From Comamonadaceae bacterium (GTDB lineage: Bacteria; Pseudomonadota; Gammaproteobacteria; Burkholderiales; Burkholderiaceae_C): a stretch of DNA of 15,914 nt. A program made the translations under genes and the position numbers. The notes beneath the pieces are model-generated. The model searched no databases and was not told the DNA's origin. It was given only the letters and a program-made list of their open reading frames with translations. The stretch lies in contig CANGOY010000013.1 of NCBI GenBank assembly GCA_947455585.1, forward strand, positions 1 to 15,914, read 5' to 3'. Below are positions 1 through 7,816 of this stretch, piece by piece; the stretch's first letter is position 1; every line of letters begins with the position of its first letter.

Positions 1-1122
1 GGTGGCTCTTCTTCCATGGGCGTGAGCATGCGCGATGGCGTGCGCTTGGCAGCACAAGAAATCAACAAAGCCGGCGGCGTGTTGGGCAAACAAATCCAAC
101 TCGTCGAGCGCGATGACGAAGCCAAGAACGAACGTGGTGTCCAAATCGCTCAAGAACTGATCAACAAAGAGCAAGTGGTTGCGACCATGGGCTTCATCAA
201 CACTGGCGTGGCTTTGGCCTCTCAGCGCTTCTACCAAGAAGCCAAGATTCCAGTGTTCAACAACGTGGCCACTGGCTCCATCGTGACTCAGCAGTTCAAA
301 GCCCCTGAGTTCCCAGACAACTACATCTTCCGCAACGCCGCGCACGACAGCATCCAGGCGCCCATGATTGTGGAAGAAGCCATCGCACGTCGCGGTTTCA
401 AGAAAGTCGCCATTTTGGCTGACTCCACCAACTACGGCCAATTGGGCCGTGATGACTTGGAAAAAGCTTTGGCAGCCAAAGGCGTGAAAGCTGTGGCGGT
501 TGAGAAGTTCAACGTGAAAGACGTGGACATGACCGCTCAGTTGCTCAAGGCCAAAGAAGCCGGCGCTGAAGCCATCCTGACTTACGCGATTGGCCCAGAG
601 TTGGCTCAAATCGCCAACGGCATGACCAAGCTGGGCTGGAAAGTCCCGATGATTGGCAGCTGGACTTTGTCGATGGCCAACTTCATCGACAACGCAGGCC
701 CTGGTGGTGAAGGTGCGCGCATGCCACAAACCTTCATTCAAGAACCCAACACCATGAAGCGCAAAGCCTTCATCGACAGCTACTTGAAGACCTTCAAGCC
801 AAAGAACAACCGCATTGATTCACCTGTGTCAGCAGCTCAAGGCTATGACTCGGTGTACTTGTTGGCTGCCGCTATCAAGCAAGCTGGTACGACTGAAGGC
901 CCTAAGGTTCGTGAAGCCTTGGAAAACCTGCAAGCCAAAGTGGAAGGCGTTGTGACAACTTACGACAAGCCATTCACCCACGACGACCACGAAGCCATCA
1001 CTGCCAACATTCCAGTGTTTGGTGAAGTCAAGGGCAGCAAAGTGGTTTACGCCTACGCAGAAGATGCCAAAAAAGGTTCTGACATCCGTCAGAAAGCTGC
1101 CAAGCAACCTGCCAAGAAGTAA
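1..1122 (+). CDS. Branched-chain amino acid-type ABC transporter substrate-binding protein (5' partial)
   Basis: Periplasmic binding protein of the LivJ/LivK family (type I fold), which captures an amino acid or related small molecule and delivers it to the LivH/LivM permease. The reading frame is open from base 1, with five codons before the first ATG at 16, so the N-terminus and signal peptide lie outside the window. The visible start (GVSMRDGVRLAAQEINKAGG) is the usual first helix region of this family, so roughly 40 residues including the export signal are probably missing. The rest is intact and ends in a lysine-rich tail. It is the first visible gene of an importer operon (livH, livMG and livF follow), but a terminator separates it from livH. 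Family assignment is secure. The ligand cannot be told from sequence; aromatic acids, amides or urea are alternatives to leucine, isoleucine and valine. Confidence 0.92.
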   Translation, partial: GGSSSMGVSMRDGVRLAAQEINKAGGVLGKQIQLVERDDEAKNERGVQIAQELINKEQVVATMGFINTGVALASQRFYQEAKIPVFNNVATGSIVTQQFKAPEFPDNYIFRNAAHDSIQAPMIVEEAIARRGFKKVAILADSTNYGQLGRDDLEKALAAKGVKAVAVEKFNVKDVDMTAQLLKAKEAGAEAILTYAIGPELAQIANGMTKLGWKVPMIGSWTLSMANFIDNAGPGGEGARMPQTFIQEPNTMKRKAFIDSYLKTFKPKNNRIDSPVSAAQGYDSVYLLAAAIKQAGTTEGPKVREALENLQAKVEGVVTTYDKPFTHDDHEAITANIPVFGEVKGSKVVYAYAEDAKKGSDIRQKAAKQPAKK

Positions 1123-1140
1123 TTATTTTTAGAAAACCAA

Positions 1141-1178
1141 GCACCGCACTTGCTGTGTAGGCAAGTGCGGTGCTTTTT
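1141..1178 (+). terminator. Intrinsic terminator between the binding-protein gene and livH
   Basis: A perfect 13-bp inverted repeat, GCACCGCACTTGC (1141-1153) and GCAAGTGCGGTGC (1161-1173), closes a 7-base loop and is followed at once by five T (1174-1178). This is a textbook Rho-independent terminator. It starts 19 bases after the binding-protein stop codon and ends 16 bases before the livH ATG. It probably works as a partial terminator that lets the binding protein be made in excess over the membrane and ATPase subunits, and it may also protect the 3' end of the upstream mRNA. The structure is seen directly; the degree of readthrough is inference. Confidence 0.9.
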
Positions 1179-1194
1179 AATCAAGAGCGCATAT

Positions 1195-2073
1195 ATGGAA
1201 ATTCTGCTGCAACTTATTTATAGTGGCGTCGCGCTGGGCATGATTTACGCGGTCATCGCGTTTGGCTACCAGTTAACGTTTGCCACCTCTGACACCTTGA
1301 ACTTCGGTCAAGGCGAGGCTTTGATGTTGGGTGCTTTGGTGGGCCTGACTTTGGTCGACACCTTGGGCGTCAATTATTGGTTGGCACTGCCTGTGGTCGG
1401 GGCCTTTGGCCTGCTGCAAGGCGCATTGGTTGAACGCATCGGCGTGCGACCTGCCATCAAAATCAAGAGCGAGTTTGGCTGGATCATGTCCACCATCGCC
1501 TTGGGCATTATTTTTAAAAACGTGGCCGAAAACATTTGGGGCCGCGACGATTTGAAATTCCCTTCACCTCTGCCAGAAGCTCCCATGAAAGTCTTGGGTG
1601 CCAACGTGCTGCCCATGGAATTGTTGGTGATTGCTGGCGCTGTGTTGATGATGTTGGCCGTTGAGTTTTTCAACCGCAAAACCATTTACGGCAAAGCCGT
1701 GGTGGCCACGTTCAACGACCGTGACGCAGCCAAGTTGATGGGCATCAACACCGGCTTGGTCATCACGTTCTCGTACGCCTTGTCATCACTCACCGCATCG
1801 TTTGCAGGTGTGTTGATTGCACCGCTCACATTGACTGGTGCCACCATGGGCGCGGTATTGGGCCTCAAGGCTTTTGCGGTCGCCATCATTGGTGGTTTGA
1901 CCAGCGGCATGGGCATCATCGTCGGCGGCATCATTTTGGGTGTGGCCGAAACCACAACTGGTTTTTACATTTCCACCGGCTACAAAGACGTGCCCGGTTT
2001 GGTCTTGTTGCTCTTGGTCTTGGCAGTGAAACCTGCGGGACTGTTTGGTAAATCTGCGATCAAGAAGGTCTAA
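1195..2073 (+). CDS. livH: LivH-type branched-chain amino acid ABC transporter permease
   Basis: Inner-membrane permease subunit that pairs with the LivM domain to form the translocation channel. From ATG 1195 it is 292 residues, normal for LivH, and opens with MEILLQLIYSGVALGMIYAV, the usual first membrane segment. Further hydrophobic segments run through the protein, and a GGLTSGMGIIVGGIILG stretch near residue 245 is typical of the family. An in-frame ATG at 1150 would add 15 residues, but it lies inside the stem of the terminator and encodes a charged, cysteine-containing stretch unlike the family, so 1195 is preferred. The ribosome site is weak (AAGAG at 1184-1188). The stop codon is two bases from the start of livMG, suggesting translational coupling. 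Confidence 0.93.
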   Translation: MEILLQLIYSGVALGMIYAVIAFGYQLTFATSDTLNFGQGEALMLGALVGLTLVDTLGVNYWLALPVVGAFGLLQGALVERIGVRPAIKIKSEFGWIMSTIALGIIFKNVAENIWGRDDLKFPSPLPEAPMKVLGANVLPMELLVIAGAVLMMLAVEFFNRKTIYGKAVVATFNDRDAAKLMGINTGLVITFSYALSSLTASFAGVLIAPLTLTGATMGAVLGLKAFAVAIIGGLTSGMGIIVGGIILGVAETTTGFYISTGYKDVPGLVLLLLVLAVKPAGLFGKSAIKKV

Positions 2074-2075
2074 AC

Positions 2076-3998
2076 ATGAATCGCAAATATCTCATCGCTT
2101 CTATCTTGGGCTTTGTGCTGTTGGCCCTTGTGCCAATCTTCACGCACAACCCTTATTACATCCACTTGGTCGAAACCATCATGATCTACGCGATCTTGTT
2201 GTTTGGTTTGGACATCGTGGTGGGCTACACCGGTCAGGTGTCATTGGGCCACGCTGGTTTGTTTGGCATTGGCGCCTACACCGCGGGTGTGCTGTTCATG
2301 AAACTGGGCGCTCCGTTTTGGGTCATCGTGCCAGCCAGCATTGCTGTCACCGCCGTGTTTGGCGCGTTGCTGGCACTGCCTGCGCTGCGCGTGTCGGGCC
2401 CGTATTTGGCGATGGTGACCATGGCCTTTGGCACCATCATTCAAATCTTGATCAACGAAATGACCTTCCTCACCGAAGGCCCCATGGGTTTGAAAATTCC
2501 AAAGCCCACCGTGGCTGGATTCAAGTTTGACGAGCAAACCTTCTACTGGGTGGTCACCGCTTTGTTGGCTTTGTCGCTGCTCGTGGTGCACCGCGTGTTG
2601 CGCTCGCAACTGGGCCGCGCCTTTGAAGCGTTGCGCGGAAGCCCTGTGGCGTCTGACTGTATGGGCGTGTCGGTTTACAAGTACAAGGTCTATGCCTTCG
2701 TCATCAGCGCTGGCTTTGCCGGTTTAGCTGGTTGCTTGTATGCCTACTCTGAGCAATACATTTCACCCAACACCTACAACAACGAACTCACTGTGATGTT
2801 CTTGTTGGCTGTCATCATGGGCGGCCGCAAAACGCGCATTGGCTCCATGTTGGGTGCCACTATCATCGTGTTGCTGCCTAAGCTGTTGGACGATTTGGAA
2901 ATGTTCCGCATGGTCGCCAGCGTGTTGGCTGTGTTGATGTTGATCGGCGCCATCATTGGCGTGGCTCGCAAAATCACCACCCCACAAACCATGGCTGTGC
3001 CTGTGGTCGGTACTGCCGCTTTGGCTGCGTTTGCCTTCTGGCTCGACAGCATCACCGACTGGCGCTTGTCCATCTTCGGCTTGATGATTCTGTTCGTGGT
3101 GTATTACCTCCAAGACGGCATTGTTGGTTTTGTGCGCAGCCTGTGGGCCCACCGCAAAAACGCCACAGTGCAACATGTGGAACATGTCACTACCAGTAGC
3201 GACCCCATCATTCGTGCAGCCAAGCATGGCGGCGAAGACCTGTTGGTGGCCAAGCAAGTGCTCATGCAGTTTGGCGGCTTGAAGGCCATCAACCAAGTGG
3301 ACCTGCGCATCAAGCGCGGCACCATCCACGGCTTGATTGGTCCCAACGGCTCAGGTAAGAGCACGATGATGAACGTGCTGACGGGCATTTATGTGCCTAC
3401 AGCCGGCAGCATTGAGTTTGAAGGCACTTCCGTGGTTGGTCGTACCTCGTCCGACATCGCCTTGTCTGGCATTGCGCGTACCTTCCAAAACGTGCAGTTG
3501 TTTGGCGAGATGACCGCTTTGCAAAACGTGTTGGTCGGTTTGCACCACAGCTTCCACAGCAACTTTGTTGATGTGGCGTTCAACTCTTCACGCTATGTGG
3601 GCGAAGACACCGCCGCCAATGAGCGTGCCATGGGCTTGCTCAACTTTGTGGGCTTGTCTGAACTGGCTGATGAACAAGCGCGTAACTTGCCTTATGGCAA
3701 ACAGCGTTTGCTCGAAATCGCCCGCGCCTTGGCGCTGGACCCACAGCTCTTGCTGTTGGACGAGCCAGCCGCTGGCCTGACCGCGCCAGATATCAAAGAG
3801 CTGATTCAAATCATCCGCAAGATTCGCGACCACGGCATCACCGTGATCTTGATCGAGCACCACATGGATGTGGTGATGGGTGTTTGCGACAGGGTCTCGG
3901 TCCTCGACTTTGGTCAAAAGATTGCCGAAGGTTTGCCCGCAGAAGTGCAGGCGGACGAGAAGGTGATTGAAGCCTACCTCGGCGGCACAGCGGCTTAA
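2076..3998 (+). CDS. LivM-LivG fusion: ABC transporter permease and ATP-binding protein in one chain
   Basis: A 640-residue protein joining two subunits that are separate in E. coli. Residues 1 to about 300 are a LivM-type permease, including the conserved YTGQVSLGHAGLFGIGAYTAG region. About two extra hydrophobic segments and a charged linker (roughly 310-385) lead to a LivG-type ATPase. In the ATPase, Walker A is GPNGSGKS (422-429), the Q-loop region is RTFQNVQLF, the signature is the LivG variant LPYGKQ (538-543), Walker B ends in DEP (562-564) and the H-loop histidine is at 595. All nucleotide-binding motifs are intact, so it should be active. It sits two bases after livH and 20 bases before livF. 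Such fusions occur in Burkholderiales, so this is lineage-typical rather than an assembly artefact; no frameshift is needed to read it. Confidence 0.93.
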   Translation: MNRKYLIASILGFVLLALVPIFTHNPYYIHLVETIMIYAILLFGLDIVVGYTGQVSLGHAGLFGIGAYTAGVLFMKLGAPFWVIVPASIAVTAVFGALLALPALRVSGPYLAMVTMAFGTIIQILINEMTFLTEGPMGLKIPKPTVAGFKFDEQTFYWVVTALLALSLLVVHRVLRSQLGRAFEALRGSPVASDCMGVSVYKYKVYAFVISAGFAGLAGCLYAYSEQYISPNTYNNELTVMFLLAVIMGGRKTRIGSMLGATIIVLLPKLLDDLEMFRMVASVLAVLMLIGAIIGVARKITTPQTMAVPVVGTAALAAFAFWLDSITDWRLSIFGLMILFVVYYLQDGIVGFVRSLWAHRKNATVQHVEHVTTSSDPIIRAAKHGGEDLLVAKQVLMQFGGLKAINQVDLRIKRGTIHGLIGPNGSGKSTMMNVLTGIYVPTAGSIEFEGTSVVGRTSSDIALSGIARTFQNVQLFGEMTALQNVLVGLHHSFHSNFVDVAFNSSRYVGEDTAANERAMGLLNFVGLSELADEQARNLPYGKQRLLEIARALALDPQLLLLDEPAAGLTAPDIKELIQIIRKIRDHGITVILIEHHMDVVMGVCDRVSVLDFGQKIAEGLPAEVQADEKVIEAYLGGTAA

Positions 3999-4018
3999 GC
4001 GCACACGGAGAATTAGAG

Positions 4019-4741
4019 ATGTTGACGATTAAAAACCTCGAAGCCGGTTACGGCAAAGTCCACGTGTTGCACGGCATTTCTTTGGAAGTGCCCAAAGGCA
4101 AAGTAGTGACCCTGATTGGCTCCAACGGTGCTGGCAAAACCACCACCATGCGCGCTATCAGCGGCATGATCGCGCCCACTGCGGGCGAAATCACGCTCAA
4201 TGGCGAGCGCATCGATGGCATGGAGTCTTTCTCCATCGCCAAACGTGGCTTGGCCCACTCGCCCGAAGGCCGCCGTGTGTTTGCCACCATGACGGTGACA
4301 GACAACCTCACCTTGGGCGCGTTCCCTCGCTTGACCGGCAGCCGCCCCAAAGGCGATGTGGCAGGTGACTTGGACCGTGCGATGGACTTGTTCCCCCGCC
4401 TCAAAGAGCGCCGCAACCAACTGGCCGGCACCTTGTCGGGCGGTGAGCAGCAAATGTTGGCCATGGCCCGCGCTGTGATGCTCAACCCTGAAGTGGTGTT
4501 GCTTGACGAGCCATCCATGGGCTTGGCGCCTATTCTTGTCGAAGAAGTTTTCAAAATCATTGAAAACCTCAAGAGCCAAGGCGTGACCATGTTGTTGGTC
4601 GAGCAGTTCGCTGCCGCAGCCTTGAACGTGGCCGACTACGGCTACGTGATGGAAAACGGCCGCATCTCGGTGCACGGCGAAGCCAGCAAGTTGAAGAACG
4701 ACCCTGCGGTGAAAGCCGCGTATTTGGGCGGTGGCCACTAA
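4019..4741 (+). CDS. livF: LivF-type branched-chain amino acid ABC transporter ATP-binding protein
   Basis: Second ATPase of the importer, expected to form a heterodimer with the LivG domain of the upstream fusion on the cytoplasmic face of the membrane. It is 240 residues, normal for LivF. Walker A is GSNGAGKT (34-41), the signature is LSGGEQ (139-144), and Walker B is LLDEP (161-165). Where LivG has a catalytic histidine this protein has glutamine (VEQ, Q196), as is usual for LivF, so the ATPase pair is probably asymmetric. ATG 4019 is preceded by a purine-rich ACGGAGAATTAGAG ribosome site. It is the last gene of the transporter operon. The gap after it (4742-4791) shows no clear terminator. 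Confidence 0.95.
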   Translation: MLTIKNLEAGYGKVHVLHGISLEVPKGKVVTLIGSNGAGKTTTMRAISGMIAPTAGEITLNGERIDGMESFSIAKRGLAHSPEGRRVFATMTVTDNLTLGAFPRLTGSRPKGDVAGDLDRAMDLFPRLKERRNQLAGTLSGGEQQMLAMARAVMLNPEVVLLDEPSMGLAPILVEEVFKIIENLKSQGVTMLLVEQFAAAALNVADYGYVMENGRISVHGEASKLKNDPAVKAAYLGGGH

Positions 4742-4791
4742 GCCGCACACCAAATAACTCCTAGGGTTTTCCTCCGCAAGGGGCGTAAAAC

Positions 4792-5268
4792 GTGGGTTCA
4801 GTCTCTATACTGCCCATGTTTTCACGCCCCTTCATTCATTTCATGCCTGCCCATTCACCTTCTTCACACGTACACCCCGCCGATGGTTATGCGGGTGACG
4901 TGAGCCCAGAAACTGCCAACGCCTGGATGCAGTCGGGCGAAGCCGTGATGGTGGATGTGCGCTCTGAGGCCGAGCTAGCATGGGTGGGCTTTGTGCCAGG
5001 CGCGGTGTCTGTGCCTTGGAAGCAATGGCCCGGCATGGCCATGAACCCTGCTTTTGACGAAGCTGTCAAAGCCGCCGCTAACGGTAAAAAAATTGTGCTG
5101 CTGTGCCGCAGCGGTGTGCGATCGATCGTCGCCGCCCAACGCGCCACAGAGCTGGGCCTTGAGGCCTACAACATCCTCGAAGGTTTCGAGGGCGACGCCA
5201 ATGCCGACGGACATCGCGGCACCCAAGGAGGCTGGCGAATGCGCGGCTTGCCATGGCGTCAAAACTGA
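4792..5268 (+). CDS. Single-domain rhodanese-like sulfurtransferase
   Basis: A stand-alone rhodanese domain, a cytoplasmic fold that carries sulfur as a persulfide on one cysteine. The active-site loop CRSGVRS begins at Cys105 (counting from GTG 4792) and follows a hydrophobic strand (KIVLL). Earlier landmarks are VMVDVRSEAELAWVGFVPGA, the usual substrate-domain entry of the family. The start is uncertain. GTG 4792 has a good ribosome site (AAGGGG, 4779-4784), while ATG 4816 or 4843 would give a more typical short N-terminus but lack one; residues 1-35 are not conserved-looking. The C-terminus (GGWRMRGLPW) is typical of short bacterial rhodaneses. It lies just upstream of coaX and may be co-transcribed. 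The sulfur acceptor cannot be predicted. Confidence 0.88.
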   Translation: MGSVSILPMFSRPFIHFMPAHSPSSHVHPADGYAGDVSPETANAWMQSGEAVMVDVRSEAELAWVGFVPGAVSVPWKQWPGMAMNPAFDEAVKAAANGKKIVLLCRSGVRSIVAAQRATELGLEAYNILEGFEGDANADGHRGTQGGWRMRGLPWRQN

Positions 5269-5288
5269 CCGACCCAACAAATTCTTCT

Positions 5289-6089
5289 ATGACATTTTTA
5301 GCACTCGACGTGGGCAACACCCGCCTCAAATGGGGCGTGTACGAAAGCCCCGCACCCGGCGCCAAGTTGCTGGGCAGTGGTGCGGTGTTTTTAGAAAACA
5401 TCGACCGCTTGGCTGACGAAGATTGGCGCGAATTGCCCGAGCCCACGCACATGCTGGGCTGCATCGTTGCGGGCGAGGCCATTCGCCGCCGTGTCGAAGA
5501 ACAAATGGAACTGTGGGACATCACTCCTCACTGGGCTGTATCGTCCGCCGCAGAGGCTGGCATGACGAACGGCTACGACCATCCCACACGCCTAGGCGCA
5601 GACCGTTGGGTGGCCATGATAGGTGCGCATGCCCGCATGCTAGAAACCAGCGGCAGTGCCACCAAACCCATGGTGGTGGTGATGGTCGGCACAGCGGTGA
5701 CGGTTGAGGCCATTGACGCCAGTGGTAAGTTTTTAGGCGGTCTCATCTTGCCTGGTCACGGCATTATGCTGCGCGCGTTAGAGTCTGGCACTGCTGGCTT
5801 GCGCGTGCCCACGGGCGAGGTGTGTGAATTTCCCACCAATACCAGTGATGCTTTGACGAGCGGTGGCACCTACGCCATTGCAGGCGCGGTCGAGCGCATG
5901 GTGCACCACGTGCGCCAACACTGCGGCGCAGAGCCCGCGTGCTACATGACCGGCGGCGCAGGGTGGAAGATGGCACCCAGCATGTCTGTGCAGTTTGAGC
6001 TGGTCGATTCGCTCATCTTTGATGGCTTGTTAGAAATTGCCAAGCAGCGTCTTGATCGCGTAGGGGCCCCATTTAGCAGCTTGAGTTGA
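5289..6089 (+). CDS. coaX: Type III pantothenate kinase
   Basis: Phosphorylates pantothenate at the first step of coenzyme A synthesis in the cytoplasm; type III enzymes need a monovalent cation and are not inhibited by CoA. From ATG 5289 it is 266 residues. The N-terminal phosphate-binding motif is DVGNTRLKWG (from D7), the GADRW motif is at 103-107, and GTAVTVEAID, GGLILPG and SGGTYAIAGAVERM follow in family order. An in-frame ATG at 5253 would add 12 residues (MASKLTDPTNSS) and overlap the rhodanese gene by 16 bases. The later ATG is chosen because the first beta strand of the family starts directly with MTFLALDVGNTR, although neither start has a good ribosome site. In many beta-proteobacteria coaX follows birA; here a rhodanese gene precedes it. 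Confidence 0.93.
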   Translation: MTFLALDVGNTRLKWGVYESPAPGAKLLGSGAVFLENIDRLADEDWRELPEPTHMLGCIVAGEAIRRRVEEQMELWDITPHWAVSSAAEAGMTNGYDHPTRLGADRWVAMIGAHARMLETSGSATKPMVVVMVGTAVTVEAIDASGKFLGGLILPGHGIMLRALESGTAGLRVPTGEVCEFPTNTSDALTSGGTYAIAGAVERMVHHVRQHCGAEPACYMTGGAGWKMAPSMSVQFELVDSLIFDGLLEIAKQRLDRVGAPFSSLS

Positions 6090-6113
6090 TTTTTTCGCTA
6101 AACATACAAACCA

Positions 6114-6163
6114 ATGACTCATTAAAATGTCATATGATGTCAATTGTTTTGTTAATGAGTCAT
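6114..6163 (+). promoter_or_regulatory. Inverted-repeat operator candidate upstream of hipBA
   Basis: Perfect 12-bp arms ATGACTCATTAA (6114-6125) and TTAATGAGTCAT (6152-6163) with a 26-base spacer. Each arm contains a 9-bp pseudo-palindrome, ATGAsTCAT, so each could bind a HipB dimer by itself. The two pseudo-palindromes start 41 bases apart, close to four helical turns, placing them on the same face of DNA. A further palindrome, TCATATGA (6130-6137), lies between them. The right arm ends one base before the hipB ATG. Autorepression by the HipB-HipA complex is the rule for this family; that these repeats are the operators is inference. The E. coli HipB operator sequence (TATCC...GGATA) is not present. 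Confidence 0.6.
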
Positions 6164-6164
6164 C

Positions 6165-6503
6165 ATGGTTAAACCCACATCACGTTCTTATTCGCAGTAC
6201 AGCCTAAATGCGCTTGAGCTCTTAGGACAACTTGTGCGTGAAGCTCGTTTGAGCAAGGTGATGACCACGACAGATCTTTCATCTCGCGCAGGCATCTCGC
6301 GAGCCTTGCTCCAGCGCATTGAGCAGGGTGATCCAGGCTGCTCCATTGGCGTTGTCTTTGAAGTGGCTGCCATATGCGGCGTGTCCTTGTTTAAGCAAGA
6401 ACCCAAACAATTAGCCGACCATTTGGCGTTGCATCGTGAAAAAATGGTCTTGCTGCCTAAGGCCGTTAGAACTAGCAGCAAGCAGGTAAAAGATGACTTC
6501 TGA
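6165..6503 (+). CDS. hipB: HipB-type antitoxin, helix-turn-helix regulator
   Basis: A 112-residue DNA-binding protein with an XRE-type helix-turn-helix over roughly residues 20-76 (LGQLVREARLSK, then DLSSRAGISRALLQRIEQG as the recognition region). Its gene overlaps the hipA kinase gene by 11 bases, the standard antitoxin-toxin arrangement, and HipB proteins both bind HipA and repress the operon. There is no recognisable ribosome site before ATG 6165; the upstream operator repeat runs to within one base of it, so the mRNA may be leaderless or nearly so. Residues after about 80 form a basic tail without a recognisable domain. Base composition is lower in GC than the neighbouring coaX and amidohydrolase genes, in keeping with lateral acquisition of the pair. 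Confidence 0.85.
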   Translation: MVKPTSRSYSQYSLNALELLGQLVREARLSKVMTTTDLSSRAGISRALLQRIEQGDPGCSIGVVFEVAAICGVSLFKQEPKQLADHLALHREKMVLLPKAVRTSSKQVKDDF

Positions 6504-7782
6504 GATTACCCCCAAGTACTCCGAGGCTTATGTCTGGATCTGGTTGCCAGATGCAACTGAACCCGTTGTGGCAGGACTGCTTTCCAAGCAAGGTCAACAT
6601 TTGGTGTTTAACTATGGCCGCAGTTATCTGGCGCGCCAAGATGCAATTGCACTGTACGAACCAGAACTACCGCTGCGTTCAGGTGCGATTGCGTTGATCG
6701 CAGGTTTGAGTATGCCTAGCTGCATTCGCGATGCGTCGCCTGATGCTTGGGGCCGTCGCGTATTGATCAATCGCAAGTTGGGCATCCAAGGGACAGATGC
6801 TGCCCAGATCGAGCTGGATGAGTTGACTTATTTACTTGAGTCGGGTTCAGACAGAATTGGGGCGTTAGATTTTCAGAGGTCCGCTACTCGGTATGAGCCA
6901 AGGAGAGCGCAGCGACCCTCGCTGGCGGATCTGTTAACTGCTGCAGAAAAAGTCGAGCGGGGTGTGCCCCTATCGTCAGATCTGGATCAGGCTTTGCTGC
7001 ACGGTACATCGCTGGGAGGGGCTCGGCCCAAGGTATTGCTTGAGGATGGCGCGCACAAGTTCATTGCCAAGTTTTCTGCGAGTCATGACCTCTACAGCGT
7101 CGTCAAAGCTGAATTCATTGCCATGCGCCTAGCCCACAAGGTCGGATTGAATGTCGCTTCCGTGCACTTGCGTTCTGCAATGGGTAAAGACGTTTTGTTG
7201 ATTGAGCGCTTCGATAGGGTTATGCATGACGGCCATTGGAGAAGGCGAGCGATTGTCTCTGCGCTGACCCTCTTTGAGCTTGATGAAATGATGGCCGCCT
7301 ATGCAAGTTACGAAAAACTTGCAGAAATCATCCGTCATCGTTTTGTTGATCCGAAACTCACTTTGCGAGAGTTATTTGCTCGGATTGTCTTGAATATTTT
7401 GGTAGGTAACACCGACGATCACGCACGCAATCACGCTGCTTTTTGGAATGGGCATCAATTAGCCTTAACCCCAGCCTATGATATATGTCCACAATCACGT
7501 TCGGGTCTGCAAGCGTCCCAAGCGATGCTCATTCGTGGATCCGAGCGAAGTAGCCAAGTGGGGGCATGCATTGCTGCCGCAACTCAATTCTTGCTAGATC
7601 AAAAAGAAGCCGTCGCGATCGTCAACCATCAAGTAACAGTCATTGAGCACGAATGGCAGGTCGTGTGTGATGAAGCTGGTTTGAACGAGGTGGATAGACG
7701 CTTGTTTTGGCGGCGACAGTTTTTGAATCCATACGCTTTTATGAATGCCCCTGAAGGCGTCCATATTCCACACGCTGTTTAA
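6493..7782 (+). CDS. hipA: HipA-type serine/threonine kinase toxin
   Basis: Toxin of a type II toxin-antitoxin pair. E. coli HipA phosphorylates glutamyl-tRNA synthetase and triggers dormancy, but targets differ among homologues. The 429-residue protein has the HipA N-terminal subdomain (about 10-130) and then the kinase core: loop GTSLGGARPK (171-180), with Ser173 a candidate for the autophosphorylated serine; ATP-binding lysine in FIAKF (Lys193); catalytic motif GNTDDHARN with Asp308 and Asn313; and metal-binding Asp330 in TPAYD. All expected catalytic residues are present, so it should be active. Length is close to the E. coli protein (about 440). A short AGG-containing ribosome site precedes ATG 6493, inside the end of hipB. 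Codon use (TTA, AGG, AGA) differs from the flanking genes. Confidence 0.9.
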   Translation: MTSEITPKYSEAYVWIWLPDATEPVVAGLLSKQGQHLVFNYGRSYLARQDAIALYEPELPLRSGAIALIAGLSMPSCIRDASPDAWGRRVLINRKLGIQGTDAAQIELDELTYLLESGSDRIGALDFQRSATRYEPRRAQRPSLADLLTAAEKVERGVPLSSDLDQALLHGTSLGGARPKVLLEDGAHKFIAKFSASHDLYSVVKAEFIAMRLAHKVGLNVASVHLRSAMGKDVLLIERFDRVMHDGHWRRRAIVSALTLFELDEMMAAYASYEKLAEIIRHRFVDPKLTLRELFARIVLNILVGNTDDHARNHAAFWNGHQLALTPAYDICPQSRSGLQASQAMLIRGSERSSQVGACIAAATQFLLDQKEAVAIVNHQVTVIEHEWQVVCDEAGLNEVDRRLFWRRQFLNPYAFMNAPEGVHIPHAV

Positions 7783-7816
7783 CGCAGGTAAACATTGAAA
7801 GCGCTAGACTCAAGAC

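Noticed and set aside
1150..1194. In-frame ATG extension of livH
   Set aside because: It lies inside the stem of the intrinsic terminator, encodes residues unlike the family, and the ATG at 1195 begins exactly at the conserved first membrane segment.
2763..4004. Several minus-strand open frames opposite the livMG gene
   Set aside because: Histidine- and glutamine-rich or proline/methionine-rich translations with no family resemblance; the plus strand is a complete ABC transporter gene.
4013..4753. Long open frame on the minus strand opposite livF
   Set aside because: It mirrors the livF frame with a His/Ala/Gly/Val-rich composition typical of antisense shadows in GC-rich coding DNA; no domain or ribosome site recognised.
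4751..4791. CTAGGGTTTTCC and CGCAAGGGG after livF as a terminator or operator
   Set aside because: No stable hairpin with a T-run could be drawn, and symmetry is poor; AAGGGG is more simply the ribosome site of the rhodanese gene.
4806..4811. TATACT as a -10 hexamer inside the start of the rhodanese gene
   Set aside because: No -35 hexamer at 16-18 bases upstream; it remains a weak reason to consider ATG 4816 or 4843 as starts, but is not enough for a promoter call.
5225..5231. AAGGAGG as ribosome site for coaX at ATG 5253
   Set aside because: It is 21 bases from that ATG, too far, and falls within rhodanese codons; the nearer ATG at 5239 is in the rhodanese frame.
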